From Absidia repens (taxonomy: Eukaryota > Mucoromycota > Mucoromycetes > Mucorales > Cunninghamellaceae): a stretch of DNA of 64,000 bases. The DNA is taken from positions 35,478 to 99,477 of the forward strand of contig MCGE01000060.1 in NCBI GenBank assembly GCA_002105175.1, given 5' to 3'. The position numbers and the translations under genes are program-made. The notes beneath the pieces are model-generated. The model was not told the DNA's origin. It was given only the letters and a program-made list of their open reading frames with translations, and searched no databases. This document shows positions 46,049 through 56,427 of this stretch, piece by piece (within the stretch, counting starts at the first letter, position 1; every line of letters starts with the position of its first letter).

Positions 46049-46980
46049 TAGGGCTCTTAATTTGGTCCCGTCCCGATTATGGTATTGAGAAAAAGTCCTC
46101 AATACCTGGTACCGATCAATACCAATACCTACTGGCGGTATTGTCTCGCTAAGGTTTTGGTATTGCTAATCCCGCTAAGGAGTATTGATCAATGCCAACT
46201 TTTATTAGTGGTACCGTCCCGCTAAGGTTTTGGTGTTGCTAATCCCGCTAAGAGGTATTGATCAATACCAATACCTATTAGTGGTATCGTCTCGCTAAGG
46301 TTTTGGTATTGCTAATCCCAATAAGAGGTATTGATCAATACCAATACCTACTCATGGTACTGTCCCGGTAAGGAATTAATATTGCTAATCACGCTAACAT
46401 GGTATTTTTCAATACCTATACTCCTCATTTAGGTATTGTTAAGAGTCCTACTGATGATGAACATTCGTTTACATAGCTTTATTATTCCTCCTACGCGTAT
46501 CTCACTTAAAACAACCCCCTCTTTAGGTTTTAGATTGTTTTATTTTTTTTTTACTCGAAATAAATTAGACATTATTATTTATACAACATATCAACAACGT
46601 CGCTTTTTTTTTTTTTTTATTGTTTGTCACAGCAACATGTATTGCTCAATACTAATAGTTATTAGTGGTACCATCCCGCTAAAGTTTTGGTATTGCTAAT
46701 CCCGCTAAGAGGTATTGATCAATACCAATACTTAGAAGTGGTACCGTCCCGCTAAGGTTTTGGTATTGCTAATCCCGCTAAGAGGTATTGATCAATACCA
46801 ATACTTATAAGCGGTACCGTCCCGCTAAGGTATTGGTATTGCTAATCCCGCTAAGAGGTATTGATCAATACCAATACTTATAAGTGGTACCGTCCCGCTA
46901 AGGTATTGGTATTGCTAATCCCGCTAACATGGTATTGTTCAATACCAATACTCCTCATTTAGGTATTGTTAAGAGCCCTA
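46049..46980. mobile_element. hAT-type non-autonomous element B
   Basis: 932 bp, the same family as 42472-43397 but in inverted orientation, with TAGGGCTCTTAA ends and an exact 8-bp target duplication AAAAACAC (46041-46048 and 46981-46988). It has the same two blocks of 73-bp units. Confidence 0.92.
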
Positions 46981-47292
46981 AAAAACACACATATACACAT
47001 GAATTGTCTTTAAAGGTCATGGAAATAGAGGATGGTATAGAATCATTCCACTGCATTTTTGAGTAGGGTCGGTCGGAAAAGCGCAGGATCGTATTTCATA
47101 TTCTTTAGGCCGGTTCGTAACCGGCCAAAATCCTGCGAATTACCGAAAGCAACGGGTCCACCCTGCACTTTTGGCAGGGCGCAGGGTGATAAACCGGCCC
47201 GGGATAAACTTGTATTTGCCGGATCTTGTCGGATTTTTTTCCCAAGGTGCGATTTATAATGTAAATATAGAGGATGACAAATAGGACAGTGG

Positions 47293-47663
47293 TGTCAGGA
47301 ATTGGCTAGGCAAGACAGAGAATAAGCTACAGTATACTTCACAAGGCAGGGGCAGAATCGTAGAATAAAAGACCTTATTAGATGTAGTATAGATCAAGCT
47401 GAAACAAAGATGTCGATGTTTGAAATCAATTTAGAAATCAAGACGAAGACGGAGAAAGAGTTGTTCATGAATTGGGCTGGGGGAATATTTATTGGAATAA
47501 ATATAAGACAAGATAACAGATAAAGGAAAACTAAACTAGAGTGGGGGAGATGGGAACTAATTATAATAAACTAAGAATATGCTAAGTACGCCAAGAGGTG
47601 GGACAAGAAGGGCAAGAAATGCGGAAACTGAGAAGGTCGGGTAGCACAATGTTATTCATGACA
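47293..47663 (-). mobile_element. solo LTR-4
   Basis: Minus strand TGTCATGAATAACATTGTG...CCAATTCCTGACA, 371 bp, flanked by AGTGG and AGTGA: a probable 5-bp duplication with one change. Confidence 0.75.
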
Positions 47664-47689
47664 AGTGACAGGTTTAGGTTATTGATGCT

Positions 47690-47815
47690 ACTGTATATGT
47701 CGAGTCCATGATCAAAGCTCCTCCAAATCGATGGATTAGCGGGATGTTGTCAGGATGTAAAATTAGCAGTAGGCGGAGCATATCATTTTCATCTTTTTTA
47801 GGATGAACAATGAAT
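47690..47815 (-). pseudogene. MULE transposase fragment
   Basis: Minus strand encodes GFIVHPKKDENDMLRLLLIL then GGALIMDSTYT, matching the MULE at 17906-18060. Confidence 0.75.
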
Positions 47816-48036
47816 CCGTCGACTTTCATCACATTGATTTGCTCTTCCAGATGTTGGTCTTGGATACAACAACATTGTCACGTTGTTCAGACAAAAGATC
47901 CTTAATTGCGGTAGTGTTTTTACTGCTGTACAGTAACCTTGCATGGAAAACGCATGCCTTTTCAAATGCCGACTTTAGTTATCCAAAACCACCTGTATCT
48001 CTCCAGGGCAACGCCAATTATTATTATTTTTACAAA

Positions 48037-48171
48037 CTATGACTTTAATACCTACCCAAAAGGCCCAAGTAGTTGCGTACCATCAAGCTGGCTCAAATAA
48101 CACAGAAATTGCGTTAAAGCTCGGAGTTCATCGCACCACGATTACTCGGACAATAACGAGGGATCAAGGTT
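48037..48171 (+). pseudogene. Tc1-like transposase N-terminal helix-turn-helix
   Basis: TLIPTQKAQVVAYHQAGSNN and TEIALKLGVHRTTITRTITR: the N-terminal DNA-binding helix-turn-helix, similar to 58922-59040. It stops where an inverted-repeat element begins. Confidence 0.75.
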
Positions 48172-48765
48172 AAAATAGACACTCCATAGTAATTTGAATT
48201 CCAAATTAGTAGACGGAGAATGGGTTTATCCGGCCGAGAGTGGTACCGATCGACGCGCAATTATTTAGAGTATGTTACACATAAGTTTAAGATTCATCCG
48301 TAAATCGAAAAGTGGCTTTAAATGTCTAACTTTATACGTAGTTTAGATACAGAGACGTACGTTACACCAATCGAAAGTACTTGTAAAACTACATATTCTG
48401 ATGTAGTTTCAAAGTTATTTGAGTTGAATTAACAAATTTATGACTTTATTTCTGGAAAATGAGAAAATGACAATTCAGGTTTCATTATTTTTTTTTACTG
48501 ATTTCAGATTTATTGAAAAATAAAAGATGTCGGAACGGGTTCCAAATTTCAGGAACAAACGTCCGTGCGCAGATCAACACAGGGAACACAAATAGATCGT
48601 CATTTAAGCCATTTTTCGATTTACGAAAAATGTCGGCCGATGAATCTTAAACTTATGTGTAACATACTCTAAACAATTGCGCGTCGATCAGTACCACTCT
48701 CGGCCGGATAAACCCATTCTCCGTCTACTAATTTGGAATTCAAATTACTATGGAGTGTCTATTTT
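48172..48765. mobile_element. element with about 150-bp terminal inverted repeats
   Basis: AAAATAGACACTCCATAGTA at the left end is matched by its reverse complement at the right end. Pairing continues almost perfectly for about 125 bp (CGGCCGAGAGTGGTAC, ACATAAGTTTAAGATTCATC) and then, after an offset of about 20 bp, through CGTAAATCGAAAA. Long TIRs suggest a MULE- or foldback-type MITE. No clear target duplication was found. Confidence 0.8.
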
Positions 48766-48781
48766 GACTTTCAACCCAGAA

Positions 48782-49160
48782 TAATCTTAACTATAGGGGG
48801 GAGTGTCGTATTTGTCATCATCCACATACAGTATATCAGATACGCGATTACCCATCGCGTCCCAACAATTGTACCTTGTCACTACCCAGCACATCCTCAC
48901 ACTGGCTATGTTTCACTTGGTCTACAATCAATATCAAAGATTAATCATCCATCTCTTCCATAATACACTATTTTATTCCCTCATCTCGAACTCTACCAAT
49001 GATCCATTATCATATACAAGCATCTATCATCACAGAAATTTATTATTCCAACATCCGCTTCCCATACTTTTACTATAAAAACCCACTGTCATTTTATTTA
49101 ATAAAAACCATATCTGTTATATCACTTACTCTTATAACGTCTTCTTATACTAGCAAATAT
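48782..49160 (+). mobile_element. LTR-1 with preceding polypurine tract
   Basis: CTATAGGGGGGAG then TGTCGTATTTGTCATCATCC from 48804. The LTR has TTTTACTATAAAAACCCAC and AATAAAAACC, and ends near AGCAAATATT. Confidence 0.7.
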
Positions 49161-49179
49161 TATTATTTTTAACTCAACC

Positions 49180-49999
49180 TTCAAGCTCCACTGATGCTGT
49201 CACTGCTGTCCCTGCCGCCACTCCCTCATCTGCTGAAGCCATGGAAGTTGATGCTCCCTCTCTGGTCGATGAAAGAAAGGTTTTGGACGAATTGGAATCG
49301 AAGATTGCCTTAATCAACCGCACTCTTGCCCATGCTGTCTCCTCTGCAACCCACTTCAGGTTTATAAACGAAATCCCGGTGTTCCAAGTGGAAGGGCAAA
49401 CCATGATAAATGGCGAGCTCCCCTCTTTCACGTCGGTCGACAAGTTTATCCGTGCCTTCGAAAAAGTAATGAATCTTGGTGAAGTCGATCTCGATTTACA
49501 TTGGTCCCGCTACCTTGACTATGCCATGCGTGGGTGAAGACGTCGACGTTTGGTATGCTAATAATATGAAGAACGTCTCGATGCGAAGAAAACATTGGTG
49601 GAAAAATTTTCCTTCAAGAATGATGCCTTTGCTGCGCTACGCATGAAGCACTCGGAATCACTGTCTAAGTTTGGTCTTCGTCTGCAAACACTTTCCCAAC
49701 AAGCGAATTGGAATGATGGTCCTGTCTTAGCTGTTATCTGTTTCAAGGCACTCAATGAAAGACTTAGGGAACAAGTCATGGCCGCTCACTATAACAAAGC
49801 CCAAGCTCATGGTCTTCCCCAATCGGCCGAAGAAGTCATCAAGAGCGCCACCCAGCTACACGTGCAAAAACGTTCCTTTAATCACGGTGACTCTGACTCC
49901 GACTCCTCCCATCGCCCTCGTCGCCACCAACGCCACCAACGTGACAAATCCGTGCGCACTGGACTCTACTGCTCTCAACACGGTGACAACGCCTTTACC
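49180..49999 (+). pseudogene. Gypsy gag (second family), frameshifted
   Basis: Starts near ATG 49241 (MEVDAPSLVDERKVLDELES). The core includes FTSVDKFIRAFEKVMNLGEV and, after a break near 49535-49590, KFSFKNDAFAALRMKHSESL and FGLRLQTLSQQANWNDG. A basic Arg/His-rich tail and the start of a zinc knuckle (YCSQHGDNAFTC) come before an LTR-2 cuts it at 50000. Confidence 0.75.
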
Positions 50000-50411
50000 T
50001 GTCGTATCAGGAATAAAAAATGTTTTTCCAGAACAATAAGCGCGGAGCGGTGTTTTAAATAAATTCAGGTACCAATCAAGCGTTTACCCATTTCAAAACC
50101 AAACCAATGCGATATGTGTATACACTTATCATGGGTTCTTTTATTTGTAATTCTTATACTGTAAGAAACCAATGAAAAAATTTTCTTACTAGTTCCAATT
50201 GTATTAACACCAATCATGACCAGATAGCCAATATCATATATTACCCGGTCTTAAACATTATTTTATTTTTATGTTGTATAAATAGTCTCTAGTGCTTTAT
50301 TTTTATTTTCACCATCCATATTAATATTAAAATAAAGATAACCAAGAATCTCCCTTATTTTCTTACAGTGCTTCTTTATTTTTCTATCAACTACAAATAC
50401 TTTACTTCACA
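50000..50411 (+). mobile_element. LTR-2, diverged
   Basis: Starts TGTCGTATCAGGAATAAAAA and ends TTTACTTCACA. It holds the ACTAGTTCCAATTGTATTAA and TATAAATAGTCTCTAG blocks. No matching target duplication. Confidence 0.7.
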
Positions 50412-50514
50412 CCAAAAAGAAAGAAAAGAGTCTACTACTTAGTGTCGCCGCCCTTTGCCTTGATCAAAGTTCAATGCGGTTAGGCATCCCTTCAATTCAC
50501 TTCCTACGTACAGT

Positions 50515-50864
50515 TTTTTTTGTTTTTTTTTGTTTTTAAAAAAGGCTTTATTTGTTGAAGGCCCGCGAGCGGGCCTTCAACATATTGTTATATGTATATC
50601 AAACTGTGGGGAACAAATATTCTATTCTATAACAGCATCGGAGTAAACCTCATTAGCTTTGGCAGTTTCATATTGGGAAATCATGGTATCGGAGTGGTGA
50701 TTTTCCCCTTTCTGCCATAGTTGATTCCTTAATTGTCGCATAGCATGAGTGTTGTTCCATGGATATTTTTCTATAATACAGCGCCAGTGGTGTAGCCAGA
50801 GAGCTCGTAGGGTATCTCCCAGGTGAATTAGTACTTGGTCGTCCACTTGTTTCTCGAAGGTCAA
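50515..50864 (-). mobile_element. 5'-truncated LINE with 14-bp target duplication
   Basis: TTCCTACGTACAGT at 50501-50514 and 50865-50878. Minus strand: ORF2 C-terminal end (VDDQVLIHLGDTLRALWLHH, GENHHSDTMISQYET), hairpin, polyadenylation signal and A-rich tail. A near-identical segment lies at 20591-20815. Confidence 0.9.
50555..50580 (-). ncRNA. LINE 3' UTR hairpin, perfect
   Basis: TTGAAGGCCCGC-GA-GCGGGCCTTCAA: a 12-bp perfect stem, the best-paired copy of the family hairpin. Confidence 0.75.
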
Positions 50865-50880
50865 TTCCTACGTACAGTGA

Positions 50881-51116
50881 CTCTCAAAATCCTTCGCATG
50901 TTTTGACATTTTTCCATAAATTGTATTTGTAGTCCCCCTCCTTTCTTCTTTTTCTATTAAAGCGCACAAAAAGAAAACATTCCAAATCAAAATATAGTTG
51001 AATAGCTTTTTTGCATAAATATAAAATAGAATAATAAAAAACTGCGATTAAAAAAAAGATGTCTGCCAAAAAAGGAAAATGAATTTTGTAAAAAAGAAAA
51101 AGAAAAAGAAAAGAGT
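50881..51116. other. unassigned spacer
   Basis: AT-rich; a purine run of about 30 bases ends near 51112. No gene supported. Confidence 0.4.
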
Positions 51117-51430
51117 CTACCACTTCGTGTAGCCGCCTTTTGCCTTTATCAAAGCATCAATTCGTTTTGGCATCCCTTCGATTAGCTTCCTACATAATTC
51201 GGGCGTGATTTCACGTTCCCAATGGTCGTCTTCATCCTTGGGACCGGTGTCATAATCAGCAAGCTTTCGTTTCAATATAAACCACAAGTTTTCTATTGGA
51301 TTCATATCTGGTGAATACGAGGGCCAATCCATTAACTTGATGCAGTTGTTAGTCATCCATTTCTTCGTAAATGCTGACGTATGTTTCGGATCATTGTCTT
51401 GTTGAAGGATTGCGTCAGGTTGTCGCACAC
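51117..51430 (-). pseudogene. Tc1-like transposase C-terminal DDE part
   Basis: Minus strand: AILQQDNDPKHTSAFTKKWM, then MDWPSYSPDMNPIENLWFIL and a tail to KGGYTKW. The DNDPKH and SPDMNPIENLW blocks contain the second and third acidic residues of the DDE triad. The N-terminal half is replaced by retroelement sequence. Confidence 0.85.
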
Positions 51431-51509
51431 TACCAGAAACGAGACAAGACAAGACAAGGGAAAAGATATACTTTACAAGAGATGAGAGTAGGACAGAAGA
51501 TCTTACAGT

Positions 51510-51828
51510 TGTAATATTTGCTAGCATAAGAAGACGTTATAAAGAATAAGTGATACAATTGATATGGTTTTTCATAGTAAAAGTTAGGGGAAGCGGATGT
51601 TGGAATAATAAATTTCTATGATGATAGATGATAATGGATTATTGGTAGAGTTCGAGATGAGGGAATAAAATAATGTATTATGGAATAGATAGATGATTAA
51701 CCTTTGATCTTGATTGTAGACCAAGTGAAACATAGCTGGTGAGTGACAAGGTACAATTGTTGGGACGCGATGGGTAATCGCGTATCTGATATACTGTATG
51801 TGGAAGATGACAAATGACAAATACGACA
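51510..51828 (-). mobile_element. LTR-1 at the end of a Gypsy fragment
   Basis: Minus strand TGTCGTATTTGTCATTTGTC...CAAATATTACA, 319 bp. It directly follows the integrase C-terminal sequence, so it may be that element's 3' LTR. Confidence 0.75.
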
Positions 51829-52660
51829 AGTACCAGACGCATATCTTTTTCTAGATCAGGGTCTTCTGAGATGGTTTTCAGTGCACTGGGTGGGTAATGT
51901 TTATTCAATCTGTTACCTTCCATATTTTTTAATATGTAAGCACTCCATTGTTTTTTCTAATGACTTTGTAAGGTCCTGTATAGCTTTGTCGTATCATGAA
52001 TAAAAATGTTCTGCCTGAATAATAAGCAGAGCGGCATTTGAATAAATTCAGGTACCAATTAATCATTTATCCATTTCAAAAACCAAACCAATGATCTCTA
52101 TATAAGATATGAACATACACTTACAGTATCATGATTCTTTTTATTTGTAATCATTATGATATGATTTATAATCCTTATAAGAAAACCAATGAAAACATTT
52201 TCTTACTAGTTCCAATTGTATTAACACCAATCATGATCAAAGAGCCAACATCATAGATTACCCGGTCTCAAACGTTATTTCATTTTTATTTTGTATAAAT
52301 AGTCTCTAGTATTTTATTTTTATTTTTATAATTAACATCAATCTAAAATAAAGATATCAAAGAATCTCACTTATTTTCTTACGTCTTTATTTTTCTATTA
52401 TTACAAACCCTACATTCAACAAGCTTGGCTCATTTTTCTTATTTCTTTTTGCAGTGAGTAATCCTACTAGTGATCCAGTCTTAAAATCCTTAATTCTGTG
52501 TTTCCTGTCAAATTGCGTTTGTGCAGTTTCTCTGACCTCTTTTGTTCTTTGTACTATTGCTGGTATCACTATGTCAGCCATATATTTTATTCTGCGGCCT
52601 ACTTCTAGTCGTCCTTCTTGTACTGGTTCTTCTTCTGTCAGTAACTGTAATGATTATATT
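51829..52660 (-). pseudogene. Gypsy integrase C-terminal region, split by a solo LTR
   Basis: Minus strand: RIKYMADIVIPAIVQRTKEV and FDRKHRIKDFKTGSLV (52600-52440), then after the LTR YTGPYKVIRKNNGVLTY, and one frame over EGNRLNKHYPPSALKTISED (about 51960-51850). These are typical of the region after the integrase core. Frameshifts are present. Confidence 0.8.
51987..52421 (+). mobile_element. solo LTR-2 with AGCTT target duplication
   Basis: 435 bp, TGTCGTATCATG...CATTCAACA, flanked by AGCTT at 51982-51986 and 52422-52426. It is the reference full-length LTR-2 in this window and interrupts the integrase region. Confidence 0.92.
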
Positions 52661-52729
52661 TTGCTATCATATTTTACTATTTAATTTTTATATATAATGA
52701 TCATAGTTTACTACTTAATTATTGCCGTC

Positions 52730-53078
52730 TTTGCCATACTAATATAGAAACTTGGATCACCTGTTCTACTCCTGTCCCCTGAAATGGCCAATATGGGAAG
52801 CAGCATTTGAAGCCAATATACCACTGGTATCCCCTCAACAACAAATGATCCACGACTTACTTCGGAAGCTGGTTGCTCCAGGAAACAAAGATAAATCCAT
52901 CCACCTTTGGTTACTCTGCTCCTGTACTCTTCAAGCGATCTCACGACATCACTGGCTCTTTATTTTGCAAAACACCCCATTCAACAAATCAAATGTAATA
53001 TCGCTCATCACCCATCTGTTCTCCCGCCTTCGTCCTGGTCCTGCTTCATCATCTGGTTACGTTGAACAAAAAAATTGA
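52730..53078 (+). pseudogene. LINE ORF2 C-terminal fragment
   Basis: CHTNIETWDHLFYSCPLKWP is the CxxC...HxxxxC-type knuckle, then LLRKLVAPGNKDKSIHLWLL and NTPFNKSNVISLITHLFSRL, ending at TGA near 53078. Near-identical in protein to the minus-strand copy at 9675-9990. Confidence 0.75.
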
Positions 53079-55130
53079 AATCCCGCATCGAGTCACTCTC
53101 ACTGCAGTAGTTTCCTTGAATACCTTCTCGACAAAGAACAAGCCATATTGTATTAGACGAGTTTGGATTCATTTGAAAGCTATTAAAAAGCTACTTGCGA
53201 TACTGGTTATAGATTTTCAAATAAAGACATCATGACTTTGTATGGCTTTCTAAAAGTCTTGCTGAGAATTAGAGTTTGGTGTAGCTCATGATTTTTTTCT
53301 CTGGAATGTTGAGATTATCTTTTTAAATCCAGCCAGAGAAATAATTTAAATACTGCGCCCCGTATTGATTTTTTTTTCTTTTCCCAAATATTCTTTTTTT
53401 ATTTTACCTTAGGTACCGCCGCCAAGTTACATTAGTACTTTTGTCTCCCATTGGTGCACTGGTAAGGTGAGTTGGAAGAAGAAAAAAAAGTTTGATGTTG
53501 AACAATAATACTAATCTACTTGTTCATTTTACTATTTACTGTAGGTAAGTCTGTACATTGGCTTATGAAAAGAGTAGAGCAGAGAGTGGTTAATGAGGTG
53601 TGCATAGAGAAGGGATGAGTTGCAGTGGGGATGAGTATGGCGAGGAGTGTGGATTGGGATGAGGATGGGGATGAACGGCGGATTGGGAAGGAAACAGGTT
53701 GGAGTGTGTTGTGGGATATGGTTGGTTGGGGATATGTTATGATTACAGTGGTTACCATAGGTAAGATTTGCATCGGCTTGGTTTAAAGTTTGGATTCTTT
53801 CACCCGCGTTTCTCGTACATCAGGGCGCGTACTGATAGCTACGTTGTCAACATTGGTTGGCATAGTTTGCATCTATAGCGGCGTTGAACGGGGTATAGGT
53901 GTGTGATCCGTAGGTTGCCCAAGTCGCTGTAAACCGGATTACATAGTAAGCCCTATACGGGGTCTTGGCCTTGACTTTTGTATTTCTATATCTGTGATAT
54001 CTACTGAATCGACCCTCTTCACTCTGACTGGAATAAAGGTAAGAAAACTACTTTATATTCAATAAAATACAAACACTAATCTCTTTTTTTTTTTCTGTTT
54101 ATAGGGGTGGAGGGGCGAGTAAGTTCTTTAATGGTTGTGAGCGAGCCATTAAAGTCCTTCTCGGCTCGCGGGTGGGGATTGCGCTCATATCCTCACCCGA
54201 GGGTGGATGCCGATCAAGTTCTACCTCCTCGTGGTGGCATCTGGGTTACGCTAAAAGAACTTGTAGATTAGATTCATATGGAAATGGGAATTAGTGGAAT
54301 AGTGGAAAGGTTTTGTTTTACTGTATATCAATTAATAAAAATTTATCACCTCTTTTACCAACCGATCAATCTACATTATGTCTTATTTTTTTATTTTTTG
54401 AATATACTGTACATTGTATTGATTTTCTTCTGTGACCTTTTTATACTCTATTGTCCCTCTTTGATCATGATTTCTTATACAGTATATATTATACTCTATT
54501 TTCGTTTTTCCCAATTACTGTACAGTGCCCTAACAAAGAAAATGCACACTTTTTTATTTTACATAATATATCATAGCGAAAGGATAGTAGTATAATATTA
54601 TATTACCACTTCTTCTGCTATATGTTAGGATACTAAAGTAGCACTACGCGCCGCGGGAGACGTTATGTCCTTACACCGTGTGAGGGTATGTCCACGGTGT
54701 ACCCACCCACTGCATAGGGTATCAACCGAGGTGTCATACCGAGGTAGGGTACCGAGAGTTTTTAAAAAACGTAGGCACCGAGGTACCAACATCAATCACG
54801 ATCACGAAGGGGGAAATTGCTCTGTTTCTTCACGTACATCTGGGTAACAGACAAGGCGATACGGTATTCTTGACCTTCATCAGGTATTGCGTAACCGAAG
54901 ATGAGAGCCGGGCGGGTAACTCACTTGCCAACATTACGTACATCGATCTGTTCCTCATCGTCATGCATCCCCTTTTCTACTCTTAATCTTTAAACATCGT
55001 TACTTCAGTTACAAGAAATAAAAATAAAAACCATTCTGATATTTAAAAAGGTGTACTTTTAAGCTTTTTATTGATATAAAATTAAGATACAGTATGTTTT
55101 GAAAAAAAATCACGTCTACCACCGTGTGGC
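53079..55130. other. about 2 kb without supported genes
   Basis: Short open frames only (53516-53773, 54278-54595, 54665-54847), none recognised. Several GTAAG/TTATAG-like splice signals near 54035-54105 hint at a decayed spliced transcript. Two adjacent hairpins lie at about 54160-54205 (CGGGTGGGGA/TCCTCACCCG) and 54206-54241 (GATGCC/GGCATC). Bases 54715-54785 repeat ACCGAG several times. Confidence 0.4.
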
Positions 55131-55387
55131 TGTCGTATTTGTCATCCTCTATATTTACATTATAAATCAATGTATCAAATATAGCAAATGTCAGACTCAG
55201 ATCAGGCACTAACTGTCAGCACACCAATAGACATTCAATCATCTAATCCCTCATCTCTATCTTATCCAATAATACATTAGTAGTAGAAATTTATTATTCC
55301 AACAACCGCTTCCCCGATTTTATTATAAAAACCTTCCATCATTTACTAAAATAAAAATATAACTTTGACTCTACTACAAACATTACA
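55131..55387 (+). mobile_element. LTR-1, variant
   Basis: TGTCGTATTTGTCATCCTCT...CTACAAACATTACA, 257 bp. The same variant as the copies at 44450 and 59721 (both inverted). Flanks do not match. Confidence 0.7.
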
Positions 55388-56427
55388 ATGGTGACCAACT
55401 ACTTGCGAACGTCACTGTATTGTTCAAACAAAACGTTGCAACGAATAGAAGATACTGTACGATGAGCCATCCTATCCGGAGGTTGCTGCAATGGTGATCG
55501 AAAACACCCCCGATGGGTCATTCCACCCACATGACGTCGTTGTGAATGATCGCGGCGAGGAATCAGAATAATAAACTCCCTGAATGCATTGTAAATGCCG
55601 CTACATTACGTGTTGATGTATCCATATGGCGAAACTGGATGGTACCTGGGAATGTCATCAATCAACAATCCAAACCAGAATGTCACCCTACGAGACTACA
55701 CTGCATATATGCTTATGGTGAGGGATGGATATTATATACAGCATTACGATCGACTCTTCCAACAGTACGTGGTAGATAACTACTGTATGTTCGAATAGAG
55801 GCGGCAAGGCTTCATTTTCTTCGCGAAAATCAACAACAAATACGGGCTGAATTGTATAGCGGTATTGGAGATGGTGTCGATCCTCGACAAATCGGAAAAA
55901 AAGGTTATACTCCCATCATCATTTACAGCCGGTCCTCGATACATGCGTCAAGTATTGCAAGATGCTTTGGCGATTGTAAGGGTAAAGGGCAAGCCCACGT
56001 TATTTATCACCATGACGTGCAATCCTCGGTGGCCCGAAATCTTAGCGGCTATTCCTCAAGGTCAAAAACCTCATGATCGTCCCGACATATGCTCGAGGGT
56101 CTTTCATATGAAAATGCAAGATTTGTTGCTGAATGTCGTATCATGAATAAAAATGTTCTGCCTGAATAATCAGCAGAGCGGCATTTGAATAAATTCAGGT
56201 ACCAATTAATCATTTATCCATTTCAAAACCAAACCAATGATCTCTACATAAGATATGAACATACACTTACAGTATCATGATTCTTTTTATTTGTAATCAT
56301 TATGATATGATTTATAATCCTTATAAGAAAACCAATGAAAAAGTTTTCTTACTAGTTCCAATTGTATTAACACCAATCATGATCAAATAACCAACATCAT
56401 AGATTACCCGGTCTTAAACGTTATTTT

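Larger units (their letters stand above)
44718..47249. mobile_element. CACTA/EnSpm-like non-autonomous element
   Basis: Terminal inverted repeats CACCTTGGGAAAA...TTTTTTTCCCAAGGTG, with related subterminal blocks (ATCCGGTAAATACAA at left, ATCCGGCAAATACAA inverted at right). GAT precedes the element and GAT follows it (after one extra C), consistent with a 3-bp target duplication when compared with the empty LTR-1. CAC ends and 3-bp duplication suggest the CMC superfamily. No transposase is visible. It carries an acidic exon, a mini-exon array and a hAT-type element. Confidence 0.7.
44450..47283 (-). mobile_element. LTR-1, split by a CACTA-like element
   Basis: The LTR-1 sequence at 44450-44717 stops at TACATTGAT and resumes at 47251 as GATTTATAATGTAAATATAG, ending near 47282. 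The uninterrupted version is at 59721-60036. Confidence 0.8.
50425..50880 (-). pseudogene. Tc1-like transposase C-terminal end, split by a LINE tail
   Basis: The plus-strand sequence 50430-50514 matches the end of the Tc1 gene at 51117-51200 (GCCGCCCTTTGCCTTGATCA, GGCATCCCTTC). It is interrupted at 50515 and resumes at 50865. Confidence 0.65.

Noticed and set aside
42472..46980. A single large transposon with 930-bp inverted ends around the hAT transposase fragment
   Set aside because: Each 930-bp end has its own pair of TIRs and its own exact 8-bp target duplication, so they are two separate insertions. The transposase fragment lies outside both.
48037..51430. A single Tc1 transposase gene split by insertions
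   Set aside because: The N-terminal part is on the plus strand and the C-terminal parts are on the minus strand, with two copies of the C-terminal end, so at least two different copies are involved.
53079..55130. tRNA or rRNA gene in the GC-richer patches
   Set aside because: No cloverleaf with a T-loop GTTCRANNC and matching acceptor stem could be drawn, and no rRNA-like conserved core was recognised.
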